A stretch of 64,000 bases of DNA from Bryum argenteum (lineage: Eukaryota; Streptophyta; Bryopsida; Bryales; Bryaceae). Positions 34,330-46,179 of this stretch are shown here, one piece after another. The DNA is taken from positions 29,620,864 through 29,684,863 of the forward strand of contig CM073322.1 of assembly GCA_037043015.1 (NCBI GenBank). The letters run 5' to 3'. The notes under the pieces were generated by a model. It saw nothing but the letters and a program-made list of their open reading frames with translations. It searched no databases and was not told where the DNA came from. Within the stretch, counting starts at the first letter, position 1, and the number at the start of each line of letters is the position of its first letter. The translations under genes were made by a program, and so were the position numbers.

Positions 34330-35397
34330 CCCTCATTACCCCCAACTCTTTTTGTCCTTCACTAAGCCTTACTTGGTAGCGGAATCATGACTCACTTCGT
34401 TGGTAGCAACTGGCGACAACTCAGTTAACACTGCCCATGCCACGCACATAGAATGTCAATACTACTTCTGGTTAAGGTGTCCAACCCACCTTGACTTCCC
34501 CAACTTGTTATCTGAAACTCGTAACCTCGAACTCCTACGAAATACATAGGCATGTCACTTGGTGGCACGAGACCACATTTTACAAATGTCCAAGTTCTCA
34601 AGGGTGGCACTACTCACCCTAGAGCTAACCGCCCTTGCATGTAATCCAACTCCCCACTATTCCCCTTCCACTCGACATGTCTCTCACTCTGTTTGGGACA
34701 CTACGAAGAACTGACACTACTCTTCACAAGGACTAGTTTGGAGCGGGACACTTTACCAACCCAACGTTTGGGATGCACACAAGCATTCCATAATGCCCGA
34801 GGTAGGGGAGTAAGGCCTCGTCTCAAGCCTCATCCTCTAGAGCCACCCCCGCTCTCCTTGGCACCATGTGGAAGTGGAAGGGGAGATCCTCCCTCCATGA
34901 CACACTTTTTTTTGGAAGACCACCCATTTTTGCATTTGTCTCAGAAGCCGCCCAAAACTTCCCCTCGAGCCAGCTCCTAGCTCAAGCATGTAAATGGGAC
35001 GTGCAAACACACATTCAACATCTATTCTTCAAGCAGATATACCTACTTGATTACCTACTTCACATAATCAAACCTTTTTGAAGGAAGATATGCTCCTCTA
35101 AACATTCGCTGTCCGGAGAGGCAACATTCCAAAGTCTCGAAGTCACGACCACTTTCAAAAGCCATATCTCCTAAATAATTTCTTTACTTATCATATCTCA
35201 TCTCGTGACTGACAACTTCAAATTGCACATTCTTTGGACTCTAAGGTGCGTGCTCAAACAAGGTTTCCAACCTCATATGAACTACTCAATTTGTACCAAG
35301 CACAACGCCATTGCATGCTATTTTCTCAAGACTCTCCTTGGTCACCTCACCTTGGCTCTTGCCGAACCGAATACGTCACTCCTCAGGTCCTCTCGGC
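34330..35397. other. Gene-free stretch, nothing recognised
   Basis: Moderate GC content, several short overlapping frames on both strands, none with a recognisable motif. Confidence 0.4.
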
Positions 35398-35401
35398 TTA
35401 A

Positions 35402-36086
35402 CCCCTAAACTACCATGGTGTTTTGTGAGCTCCAAACTCCAAAATTGCAATTCCATACCACCTTGTAAACTTTGAAGTGTGAGAATATTTTTACACTTTT
35501 TTGAAACTTTCAACCGTATGATCTTGAAGAGAACTATTATTAGAGGTAGTGACTTAAATTTCAACCGTTGGATCGTAGCCATTTGTAAGATCATAACATT
35601 CAAAGTTGATGCAATTTGTTTTTTTCAGCAAACAAAGTCGACTTTGTGCAAGGAAAACGTGATGCTTATTACCTTAAACATCTAGCTCATATTGTTTTCC
35701 ATGTATATAACTAAGTTGGGCATGCCCATGCAAAATTTTAGAGACTCATTTTGCTTTTTGAACCTTCATGCAATTTATTTACTAGAAGAAGGTAGAAATA
35801 AGGATTTGGTAAAACATGCACCACGTTTATTGTCTATGGTTTAGGGGGAAAATGAATGGTGAGTATATACCTTCTTGAGTTTTTGAATTTCAAGAAAAAA
35901 TAAATTCCAAAAATTCCAAAATCTCAAATTTTGGCAAATTTTGAAAGAAAAAATTGAAATATCAAAGAAAACTTTGAATCTAGCTCTTGTAATTTTTGAA
36001 GGGTGCCCTTGTAGGATTGATAAAAGTTTCAACTTGGGTCACTTGGAAACCTAAGTACAAAATCAATCAAGAGAAGATTTCCAAAT

Positions 36087-36122
<36 letters not shown>

Positions 36123-36325
36123 TCTGCCCGCTCGAAGGCTGAAAACTAAAATTTGCGTTTAAGAACTCCATAGGTGGAGTTTGACTTTGCAAATTTTCCC
36201 ACATACACCTTGTAGTGTAAGGAACATCCAGTAGAAATCTTAAGCAAAATTATTACTTTTACCATCTTAACTTAGGCTGCCCGAAATCACAAATCTCCTA
36301 ATCGGAGGCCTTGGTAGTTTAGGGG
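35402..36325. mobile_element. F3 TTAA element, full length
   Basis: CCCCTAAACTACCATGG and CCTTGGTAGTTTAGGGG are the ends, with exact TTAA at 35398-35401 and 36326-36329. Length is 924 bp. It is a longer version of the class seen at 31342 and carries the shared module at 35508-35610. Confidence 0.93.
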
Positions 36326-36539
36326 TTAAGATGGTATTCAGATTTTTAGAGGTTAAAACAATTAAAGAGCTACTAAAAACAAAATGTACTTTTAAAGCGA
36401 TAGTGCAAATTCAACAACAAAACGGTAGAACTTTAATCTCCCACTACCCTTAAAAACAAAATTGTTCTTTTGTAAATCTGGGTACCCTAGGTTTTTGAGT
36501 TAGAATCTCCCACTACCCTAGAACTTAGAATTACCGAGT

Positions 36540-36618
36540 TAGAATTTTAATATTTTTGCCTAAAAGTTTCATTCAGAGTTCTTATAGTAGAAGGTGTGTA
36601 CAACAAATCGCAAAGTCA

Positions 36619-36675
<57 letters not shown>

Positions 36676-37451
36676 TTTTATTATTATTATTATTATTTTT
36701 AATCTTGTAGGGCAATTCTCAAGAGGCGATCCGAGATAATAGAGATTAGATTTATTTATTTATTATTTTTTTTCCAATTTTTTAAAATAAGTTTTTTTTT
36801 CTTTTTAAAAAAAATATGTTCGTAACCAAGTCACTACTCAAATTCCAAAGTGACTCAAGTCAAAAAGTTTACAGGTTCTACGAGTGCAACCTCCAAAAAA
36901 CAATGTCCATGGTTTTTAATAATCATTTCTCTCAAAATTTGTCAAAATTTGAGATTTTGAAATTTTCAAAAAACACTTTGCTCAAAAATCACAAGTTTAT
37001 GAAGGCACCCAACCGTTGTTCATGTTTTTTCACATTCAAAATTTACATTCCACATTATTTAGTTTTCCATATTTGGACATTTTTACCTCCCTATAAGAAC
37101 ATGGGGAGCCCTAAGTTTTTGAATACACATACTCAACTTAGTTACCTACATGGAAAAAAATATGAGCAAAATGTTTGAGATTACAGTCATCAATTTGCCC
37201 TTTGCACCATGGAGAACACATATATGCCCAAGAAAAATTTGATAAAAATTTGAACGTTACGTTCTTTCAAATGATAAACATCCAACGATTAATTTTTGGA
37301 ACAATACCTAGAAACTGGGTTAGGTACAAGATCTTAGGCTAGAATTCAAAAAAAGTAAAATTATTTGTTACAAACTCGAGGGAGTCCATAGAGGTTGAAG
37401 ATCACAATTTTGAGATTTCAAGCTACCAAAAACAAAAAGGAAATTTTGGAG
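36540..37451. mobile_element. F3 element, reverse orientation, left end lost
   Basis: The right end GGAAATTTTGGAG is followed by TTAA (37452-37455). The interior runs as the reverse complement of 35402-36325 and includes the shared module at 37256-37345. The left terminus is not identifiable. An (ATT)n run lies inside. Confidence 0.65.
36619..36712. repeat. (ATT)n microsatellite
   Basis: A nearly uninterrupted run of ATT trinucleotides. Confidence 0.97.
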
Positions 37452-37631
37452 TTAAGATTGCAAGCCTAATTGTTAGATTGTTAGGAAAAGTGGATATTGA
37501 TGTCAAGGCTAATAATTTGTCAACCTATAGTTTTAGACAAAAAAAAGTGAGGCCAAGAAATCCTCAACACATGAAAATAAAATCTTGAAATTATAGAAGC
37601 AAAAATGAAAAAAATAGCTTTAACGGCTTAA

Positions 37632-38460
37632 TCCTTGAACATGCCCAATGTCATTTTGACATTTTTGATGGAAGGTAGTCACTTTGAAGAGCCATAACTT
37701 CTTCATTTGGAGTCTATCTCGATAAATTACTTGATGGAAGTTCCAAATCAAGTCTAGTTTATGTGGTAAAGATTGCAGACCCATACAAGAAAGTATGAAT
37801 TCATAACATGCATCTTAGTGAATGCAACTCTTGACTTTGGGTTTTCAAACATGAGGCATATTTTGTGATTTTGTCATTGCAAGCCAATTTTGTAAAATGA
37901 AATTTAGTTAATTTAATGTTTCTATACATTTATAAAGAAAAATACATGGTATTTGAGAAGCTATTTCTTCTTCGTTCATCATTGGATTTTTATTTATTTA
38001 TTTTTTATTTTTTTTTTTAATTTTTTTGGGTTGGATTCTAATATGACTCTCCTCATAGTGTTAGAAGAAGCCTTGAACTCATCCATTGAGTAAGGCAGAC
38101 ATAGCATGCATGTTAGTGCAAGAGGTCTATTTTTGGAATTTTTTTCCTTTGTAAATTACGAGGCAATTTTCACCATCAAAAGGCTATATTTGAGCCAAGG
38201 AATTTTTTGCTAAATTTTCCTTGGCAAATGTGTTATCAAGATGAAGGTAAGCATCTTTGTTGTTGATGATTTTTTCATTGCAATAAGTCCATTGGTAGCA
38301 TTTTCACTTCAAAGTTAAAAAATTGAGGATTTGTGATGCTATTTGAGTACTATTACATTATGATCCAGCAATCATCGAGGCCTCGTGACTTGACAAGGTT
38401 TGACCCACATGATATACAATATGTCTACTACAAGATTGTATGGTTGACACTATTATTTCT
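37632..38460. mobile_element. F1 element, copy D, right end lost
   Basis: TTAA at 37628-37631 is followed by TCCTTGAACATGCCC and then the F1 interior in the orientation of copy B. The sequence passes into F5-like sequence near 38490 without a recognisable right terminus. Confidence 0.65.
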
Positions 38461-38489
38461 AAACCGTGGTTGAGAAATATTTTGTTGAA

Positions 38490-39640
38490 ATGCAAATATT
38501 ACTCGGCCGTTCAAAAACATGGTTGTATTTAAAGTGCGGTTCATGAATATATGCCCTTTCATGTCAAAAATCGACAAAAACCAATGTTGTTTTTTTTCAT
38601 TTTAACCCCTAAACGCCCGAGCCTATTTTTAGCGGAAAAGCACATTTCCATAGAAATCGTCATAGATGAAAATCAAGAGAAGCTATTAAGATCTCAACCG
38701 TACAAACTTGTAATAGACTTATCAAAGATCATGTGGACCAAAATTTGAGTCATGAGGCCTTATAGATCGGGAGATCGTAACATATTAATACTAAAAACAA
38801 ACTGCAAAATTTCATCATTTAAACTTTGAGGTGGAAATGCTACCAATATACCTATTGCAATGAAAAAATCACCAACTTGAAAGATGTTCACCTTCACCTT
38901 AATAAGTCATTTACCCAACAAAAATTCATCAAAAAAATCTCTTGGCTCAAATAAAAGCCATGCAATGGTAAAAACTACCGAACATTTTACAAAGGAAAAA
39001 TAGTCCAAAACTAGACCCTTTGCATTCAATTTCATGCCTTATCTTCAATTTCATGCCCGATCTTGTTAAGTTTTCTACCACTTAGACTAGACTCTAATTG
39101 GAGGCCATCCCAAAAAGTTAAGTTGAAATCCAACCGTGGATGAAGGAGATATAGCTCCTCAAATATCATCTATTTTCTCACTTTTTGTGTTGACAAAACA
39201 TCATTGCAAATCCAATAGCAAAATCATTTGGATCAAAATACTTCTCACTACAAAGTTGTTAAGAATCACCTTAAGATCATGACCATGAAAAAAATAATCA
39301 TGAAAAACTATTTTTAATTTCACATAATTGGCTTGCAATGGTAATACATGCCCCATGCTTGGAAACCCAAAAACAAGAGCTGTCTTCACTAAAGTGCATT
39401 CCATTAATTCATACTTTATTGTATGGGCTTGCAAATTTTACAACACAAACTAGACTTGATTTGGAACCTAACCCAAGTGATTTCATCCAAAACGGACCTC
39501 GGATGAAGAAGATATGGCTCTTCAAAGTTTCTGTATGTACATCCAAAATGTCGTTTTTTGACATCGTGGGCGTTTAAGGGTTAAGTACATCAAAACACGC
39601 CATTTTACCAGAATAACGCCCTTCTAATAGAATTGAGGTT
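38490..39640. mobile_element. F5 foldback copy split by an F1 element
   Basis: The left part (TCGGCCGTTCAAAAACAT, TCATGTCAAAAATCGAC) and right part (CACGCCATTTTACC, GAATTGAGGTT) match 24740-24893. The two halves are separated exactly by the F1 element at 38606-39580. The far left arm is missing. Confidence 0.75.
38606..39580. mobile_element. F1 TTAA element, copy E, with empty-site paralogue
   Basis: The ends are CCCCTAAACGCCCGAG and GTGGGCGTTTAAGGG, with exact TTAA at 38602-38605 and 39581-39584. The flanks join to match the uninterrupted F5 sequence around 24834-24837, so exactly one TTAA existed before insertion. Length is 975 bp. Most of it is identical, in inverted orientation, to copy F (41640-42613). 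Confidence 0.95.
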
Positions 39641-39677
39641 GAGGGCAATTTTGAGGCCTTAGGACATAAGGGGTTAA

Positions 39678-40015
39678 TCCTTAAACACCCATGGGGTTTG
39701 AAACAAGCAACCCAAAAGTGGATCACAACATCTTTCGGAGTTGGGCATCATGGATAGTCAGCACTTTTTGAACTTGGGCATCATGAATGCACCAATCAAT
39801 GATGAGCTTGGAACCTCCTACAACCCCAACCTACCTACCTACCGCAATCCTTTCTAAGCACAAAATCACTCACACAAATTGTGATTTAAATTCTAAAATT
39901 TTCACTTTTAGAATGCACCACAAGAAGGTAACCAGTTTGACAACAAGAAATAAGTGAAAAGTTTAGTACAGTGAGAGCTACAGAGCAAATTCTGCTGGCA
40001 AAACAACCCGAGCGC
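39678..40015. mobile_element. F4 TTAA element, right end lost
   Basis: TTAA (39674-39677) is followed by TCCTTAAACACCCATGGGG. The interior (CACAACATCTTTCGGA, GAACTTGGGCATCATGAAT, CACAAAATCACTCACACAAA) matches 56645-56996. The right terminus is replaced by unrelated GC-rich sequence near 40010. Confidence 0.65.
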
Positions 40016-40351
40016 TCGCTCGCGTAAAGTAAGCGAGCACTGCTCCAATCGATGGGCGCACGAGAATGTGAGAGAGTGGACTTTTACGAGTGAGATATTC
40101 GAAGCATATAATTTCTGCATGCTGACGGCAGGGAGGGTGTGCCTTGGGAAGGGTGGATTCATGTAATAATCAAAGGCTAGTCAGACGGAGCGGATATCAA
40201 TGCAGAAGTGGGGCAGTTTCAGATTTCAATGTTGCTGTAAAAAGGAAGCAAAGCATTGGAGCTTAGCTGCAGTTGGGAGTGGTCCGTGGCAAGGGGATTA
40301 CACAGCCAACAAGTATTTGTGATTTGGCAGTGAATACAGTTAGTAACTTAA

Positions 40352-40595
40352 CCCCTAGAGATCATCCTTGATTCAAAATTGCTTAAATTACACCAATATG
40401 ACCTTTGCTTACTCCTGGCTCAAAAAAGCTCCATCTAAGTATCGAGTAGAAAATCCAACCGTAGGATCCTAAAGTGAACTTGCCTTCTAACTTGTACGTA
40501 TAATTTGAACCGTTAAATCTTTTTCATTTGTGAGATTATAATGGTCGAAGTTGGCTGATGCGAGAACCCCGAATAGCCATTTTGACATTCTTGGA
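40352..40595. mobile_element. F2 TTAA element lacking its right inverted repeat
   Basis: CCCCTAGAGATCATCC follows TTAA at 40348-40351, and the interior matches 30939-31198. At the right, TCTTGGA joins TTAA (40596-40599) directly, so the terminal CCTTTAGGGG has been lost. Confidence 0.75.
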
Positions 40596-40599
40596 TTAA

Positions 40600-41190
40600 T
40601 CGAGCCTTTGTGTGCAAAAGGAATATCAGCCAAGTGGGGAATGATGAGCAAAGCAACAGGGGAAAGGTCCCCATTAAATAATTTACATCCTCCCCCATTT
40701 ATATGTGAGCTGCTTGCCTATGTTTACTTGCAGAATGTTCCTCATCCAGGATATTGTGTGATTTTGTATTCCCTTTTGCCAAAAGCCAGATTATGAGCTG
40801 ATCTGTGGCTCGTTGCGCTTGTCGCTTCCTCTGTCTTCACTTACCACTCTTTCGCCATGCAATGGCTGGCCCGGGGGAAGAAACGGGGGAAAGTGTGAAG
40901 AAGCTGCAATCAAGTGACACATGTGAGAGAGAAGCTTTTACTAAGTTACGACAATCACCCCGTTTTCCATTTTTATATGAGGAGATATTACTTTCACAAT
41001 TAAACTGCCTTCTACTTTTAGGTGAGGATTTTCAATTTTCAGGTGCCCTATTTTGAAGAATATATGACCGTATTATGATCTAGAACCTAACTTGTACATG
41101 TATAAGTACACCAAATTACCTGAGGTTCTTGATTTTGGTGAGATCTTAATGTTCAAAATTGGGGAGAAAGAAACTGTCTTCCTTGGTGAA
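40600..41190. other. Gene-free stretch, nothing recognised
   Basis: No supported feature; the short frames at 40551-41056 have no motif. Confidence 0.4.
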
Positions 41191-41194
41191 GAAT

Positions 41195-41612
41195 GAGAAG
41201 GCCATACAAGATGTGGGGAAGACATGGTATGCATTTTTGTGTAAGGAATCTAGTTTTGGACCTTTTTTTTCTTTGTAGATTTTGGTGCAGGCTTCATTAT
41301 GTGAGCGAAGAATTCTTTTGGTAGATTTTATGGTATAAGATTATTGTTGATATGAAGGCAAACAACTTTTTGATGGTGATTTTTTTCATTGCAATGGGTT
41401 CGGTAGTAGCCATTTCACTCCAAAGGCAAAAAATGATGAAATTTTGTGATTTTTATTTAGTATTTATTACTATTACAATCATGCAATCTATCACGCCTCA
41501 TGATTCAAATTTGATCGACATGACCTAAATCAAGTCTTGCCTATTGTATAAGATTGCACGGCTCAGATCTAGATAGCTAACCTTCATGTTTATTTGGAAA
41601 ATTTTGTGTTTC
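41195..41612. mobile_element. F1 right-half fragment
   Basis: The order TTTTGGACC, GTAGATTTT, AACAACTTTTTGATGGTGAT, TTGCAATGGGTTCGGTAG, CGCCTCATGATTCAAATTTG follows the right half of copy B. No TTAA terminus is present and it lies directly beside copy F. Confidence 0.65.
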
Positions 41613-41639
41613 TAGGCTCTTGACCCCATAGGCATGTAA

Positions 41640-42613
41640 CCCCTAAATGCGCCGAATGTCGAAAAACGACATTTTGGATAGAAGGCAACAACTTTGAATA
41701 GCCATATTTTCTTCATCCGAGGTCCGTTTCGGATGAAATCACTTGGGTTAGGTTTCAAATCAAGTCTAGTTTGTGTTGTAAAATTTGCAAGCCCATACAA
41801 TAAAGTATGAATTAATGGAATGCACTTTAGTGAAGACAGCTCTTGTTTTTGGGTTTCCAAGCATGGGGCATGTATTACCATTGCAAGCCAATTATGTGAA
41901 ATTAAAAATAGTTTTTCATGATTATTTTTTTCATGGTCATGATCTTAAGGTGATTCTTAACAACTTTGTAGTGAGAAGTATTTTGATCCAAATGATTTTG
42001 CTATTGGATTTGCAATGATGTTTTGTCAACACAAAAAGTGAGAAAATAGATGATATTTGAGGAGCTATATCTCCTTCATCCACGGTTGGATTTCAAATTA
42101 ACTTTTTGGGATGGCCTCCAATTAGAGTCTAGTCTAAGTGGTAGAAAACTTAACAAGATCGGGCATGAAATTGAAGATAAGGCATGAAATTGAATGCAAA
42201 GGGTCTAGTTTTGGACTATTTTTCCTTTGTAAAATGTTCGGTAGTTTTTACCATTGCATGGCTTTTATTTGAGCCAAGAGATTTTTTTGATGAATTTTTG
42301 TTGGGTAAATGACTTATTAAGGTGAAGGTGAACATCTTTCAAGTTGGTGATTTTTTCATTGCAATAGGTATATTGGTAGCATTTCCACCTCAAAGTTTAA
42401 ATGATGAAATTTTGCAGTTTGTTTTTAGTATTAATATGTTACGATCTCCCGATCTATAAGGCCTCATGACTCAAATTTTGGTCCACATGATCTTTGATAA
42501 GTCTATTACAAGTTTGTACGGTTGAGATCTTAATAGCTTCTCTTGATTTTCATCTATGACGATTTCTATGGAAATGTGCTTTTCCGCTAAAAATAGGCTC
42601 GGGCGTTTAGGGG
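41640..42613. mobile_element. F1 TTAA element, copy F, inverted relative to copy E
   Basis: CCCCTAAATGCGCC and GGGCGTTTAGGGG are the ends, with GTAA (41636-41639) and TTAA (42614-42617) outside. Length is 974 bp. From about 120 bp inside the left end to the right terminus it appears identical to copy E read in reverse, with one difference noticed. The first ~120 bp are clearly diverged. Confidence 0.93.
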
Positions 42614-42969
42614 TTAAGAATCGGATAGGAAAAATTTGTTGAAACAACAACATTCCTTCCAAGGGTTAAATCTAGAAATCTTGCTTTTTACTAAGATGAG
42701 CTTATGTCCCTTGAACACACGTAATATTCAATTCTTCTAAATTTGTTCATAGACCTTTTTATTATCATCCCCCCATACTCCCTTCCATGTACCTATGCAG
42801 TGTCACCTCCGACGCATACAATGTCACCATTTTTAGATTTTTAATATCACCCATATGAAATCAACAACATCACTCCTACAACCTTTACACTAGCACCCCT
42901 CCGCACATCGTGGCTCACCACTCTCACTTATATTACTTTTTTTCTCCAAAAACTCTTATCCCTTTTTGA

Positions 42970-43096
42970 CACAAGTGCATATGTGGTTTAGGTAGAAGGA
43001 ACAAGTAGACCCAAAGTGGCTTCAAAGACCCAAACGTGAAGCCACTTGGGTCTTTTAAACCACTTCAAGTCTACTCGAACCACATATGCACTAGTG
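42970..43096. mobile_element. Short CACTA-like foldback element
   Basis: CACAAGTGCATATGTGGTT and AACCACATATGCACTAGTG are inverted ends enclosing a further palindrome (CAAGTAGACCCAAAGTGGC and complement). A relative with ends of the same type lies at 45980-46171. Confidence 0.55.
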
Positions 43097-43275
43097 ATTG
43101 AACCACACATGCATTAGTAAACCACATATGCATTAGTGAACTACATATGCACTACTGATTGAACGACACATGCATTAATGAACCACATATGCATTAGTGA
43201 ACCACATATGCACTAGTCATTGAACCACATATGTATTAGTGAACCACATATGCACTAATGATCGAACCACATATG
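43080..43275. repeat. Minisatellite of AACCACATATGCACTAG units
   Basis: Imperfect head-to-tail copies of a motif of about 20-28 bp, consensus AACCACATATGCATTAGTG, with variable spacing. The motif equals the terminus of the foldback at 42970-43096, from which the array probably grew. Confidence 0.85.
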
Positions 43276-43906
43276 CACTACACTAAAATTACATTTAGTG
43301 TTGGGTGACAAATAGTGTATTTACCCCTAACATGTGCACAACACCAATTATCACATATTGGACAATTAGTGTTTGAGCTCCCATATCTTTATCACAGTCT
43401 CTCCTCCACCACCCACATTCCTCCTTTATATGTCAAACTTCACCTGCTTCTTTCCAAACCCCAGTTGTTTCTAACCTCCCCTTCTCAAACACAAGGTTGA
43501 TTACAAAGGGTAGCAGGAAACTCAACGGAGGATAGGAAGAAATCGTAGTGTAGTTGGCCCCAGGCGCTCATTCACTCATAGTAGGGTTTATCTCATTCTA
43601 TCGTAGTTGGAGTTGCCACAGAGGATTAGAAGTCGGAGCTTCTTGAGGGTAAGGAGTTAAAGCTATCGACATCAAGTCGAAGTTGTTGGAGCAGTGTGTT
43701 AATTGAGAATTTACACTGCAACAATTGGTTCAAAGTGGCCATCGCTCCCAGCCCGTCACACATTTCATATAGTTGCCATACAATTAATCATTTGATAATC
43801 CGAATCCTCTCACAATTTGAAAGAATGTGTACAATTATATTCTACAATCCAACACTAAATGTCAATGTATATACTATTTGATCCTTTAACAATCTTTGGT
43901 GTAGTG
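43276..43906. mobile_element. CACTA-type non-autonomous element
   Basis: CACTACACTAAAATTAC on the left and CTTTGGTGTAGTG on the right share the terminus CACTACAC-AAA. Subterminal ACACTAAATGT motifs recur near both ends, as is usual in CACTA elements. The flanking 3 bp are ATG and ATC, so the expected 3-bp duplication is imperfect. Minisatellite sequence lies on both sides. No transposase is present in its 631 bp. Confidence 0.65.
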
Positions 43907-44440
43907 ATCGAACCACATATGCACTAGTTCCAACTTTTCCTCAAGGTAAAAAGTTAGAAACCAAGCACTTACTAACCCTATCAATTCCCTAATTGCGAAA
44001 AGCAAAAATTGTCAAGTGAAGGTTGGATGTGTACATCTTCGAGTGGTGGTCTTTGGTTTAGTTTTGCCAACACTAAATACAATCTTTGGTGTAGTGATCA
44101 AACCACATTTGCACTAGTGCGAACTTTTCCTCGAGGTGAAAAGTTAGAAACCAAGCACTTACTAACCCTATCAATTCCCTAATTGCGGAAAAAGCAAAAA
44201 TTGTCAAGTGAAGGTTGGATGTGTACATCTTCGAGTGGTGGTCTTTGGTTTAGTTTTGCCAACACTAAATACAATCTTTGGTGTAGTGATCAAACCACAT
44301 TTGCACTAGTGCGAACTTTTCCTCGAGGTGAAAAGTTAGAAACCAAGCACTTACTAACCCTATCAATTCTCTAATTGCGGAAAAAGCAAAAATTGTCAAG
44401 TGAAGGTTGAATGTGTACATCTTCGAGTGGTGGTGGTCGA
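43890..44440. repeat. 190-bp tandem repeat, three units
   Basis: Units starting CAATCTTTGGTGTAGTGATC lie at 43890, 44080 and 44272 (periods 190 and 192); the last is incomplete. Each unit contains the last 17 bp of the CACTA-type element plus its flank, so the duplication came after that insertion. Units 2 and 3 are nearly identical and unit 1 differs more. Confidence 0.95.
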
Positions 44441-44449
44441 CGAGACGAC

Positions 44450-45975
44450 GAAGATTTGCAATTATCTACAAGATCGAACATGTCATATGAGGATTGTTAC
44501 AAGATCGAACATGTCATATGCAGAGGATTTGTGAGAGAGGCGACGAGAAGAGCTTATCATACTAGTCACATCAACGAGATTGCTAGCGAGCACTATAAAT
44601 ATCGATGCAGTAAACTGCGGATTTTATGACGAAATCTTTGTGCCGGAGTTAGTACACATGCAAAAATCTATGAATGACTGATGGGGTGTGTATCTTTGCC
44701 TCATGGTTCCATGGAATGGGTGCTGAGTGAGAGGAGACAGGCCTTTATAGAAAGATCAGTGGTACATGCAATATTACTAAAGCATAACATTAGACATGAA
44801 ATGTACCCGGGCACCCATGGCAAGCAATTGCATGCTACATGCAGTGACTTGTCCAATTTTTACTATACTGAGATTTTTTATCTATTTTAGGAGAAGTATT
44901 ATGGAAGATTCTTTTGACTCTAACAATAGTGATCCACATGTAGTGAATGATATTCTGATCTGGAACAATGATCATTCTCAAGGGACAAACTATCAATGTT
45001 CATATATGATTCATCTTCGGCTGTCTTGAGCTGCCCTAATAATTTCAGATGTAATCATCACAATTGTCTCCAGGACGCTTTACATGGGGACAAATCTCCA
45101 AGCCAATTTACTCACATTTTGAGCCCAAGTGGCCCCATGGGCCACTTGGCGAACACATTAAATAATAATGAAGTGGGGGTCAATTCTCCCATATGTAAAG
45201 CCCACTTTATGAAAGGTGAATTCATGGCCTAGAGTCCGTTGCTTGATTTCAATCCAAAATCATCATGAACGGTACTGTGAACAAATCAAAAGCACAAAAT
45301 GTAGCTAATAATACGAATAGGCCCCATGGCCTTGTTTTTCCTTCAGCAAATCAACGACTTTTCCATCGTAGTAGCTTTGCTGATAGTATTTTCACTCTAA
45401 AGTAAAACCATGGAGATTTACACTCTACTTTTGTAGCCTATGTCCAGAAAGAGCATTATGAAATATATGCTTAATATGGTTTCTTTCCTCCAACAACTTA
45501 CTGTACTCTATTCATGGGCTCATGGCATAAAACTGCTTTGAACCCAATTCTTTCTAACAATGTGTAGTTTCCTATTTTATTATGAAATTTTAGTTGAAAT
45601 GAAACTATATTTGAGTTCTTGAAGTTGTTTCAATTATCAATTATTTGAAACTCACAAAAGCAATAATGAAAAAAGAGCAAATATTGGAATGTGATTTTAG
45701 TAACAAGACCATAATATACATGCAATTATTGTCATCTCAATCATTATTATGAAATGTAGTGCAATCTAGTGATGTGATTTCACATATCTTGCACATTATT
45801 GTTATAAAATTCACATCTAGGACTTTCAATGAATGATATATATCTTGCAAGCCTTAGAGATGCATAGTAGCATTCTAGGATTTACTGTACAAAAAATGAT
45901 ATTTAGTATCTGGGTATACTTATTGTTACTAAGTACTTGTATAGCTTACCCAACATCGATGATATTTTTGTTCAC
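44450..45975. other. Gene-free stretch, nothing recognised
   Basis: A short direct repeat containing ACAAGATCGAACATGTCATA occurs twice near 44470-44520. No coding sequence is supported; the frames at 44411-45232 have no motif. Confidence 0.4.
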
Positions 45976-45979
45976 ATTT

Positions 45980-46171
45980 CACTAGTGCATATGTGGTTCG
46001 AGTAAACCCAATGTGACTTAAAAAACACTTAATAGTAAAATTTGGTTGCTTGATTTTTCAAGAACCCAAATGGATCATATTATTCAATCTCTTATCATGA
46101 ACTGGTTTGAGTAGACTAAATCTTACTACGTCTACTCGTTCCCTCTACTCAAACTACATAGTGCATTAATG
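45980..46171. mobile_element. Second CACTA-like foldback element
   Basis: CACTAGTGCATATGTGGTTC is on the left. On the right, ACTCAAACTACATAGTGCAT is its decayed complement. Related to 42970-43096. Confidence 0.5.
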
Positions 46172-46179
46172 TCAAGTCT

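Noticed and set aside
39201..42018. Identical 77-residue frames at 39201-39434 and 41785-42018, and other frames shared between 38551-39577 and 41612-42662
   Set aside because: The identity follows from the two F1 copies being nearly identical DNA. Frames occur on both strands and are broken in older copies, so there is no sign of protein-level conservation.
43080..43275. Regularly repeated motif that could suggest a CRISPR array
   Set aside because: The spacing is irregular, the intervening sequence is itself repeated, and the context is eukaryotic; it is a minisatellite.
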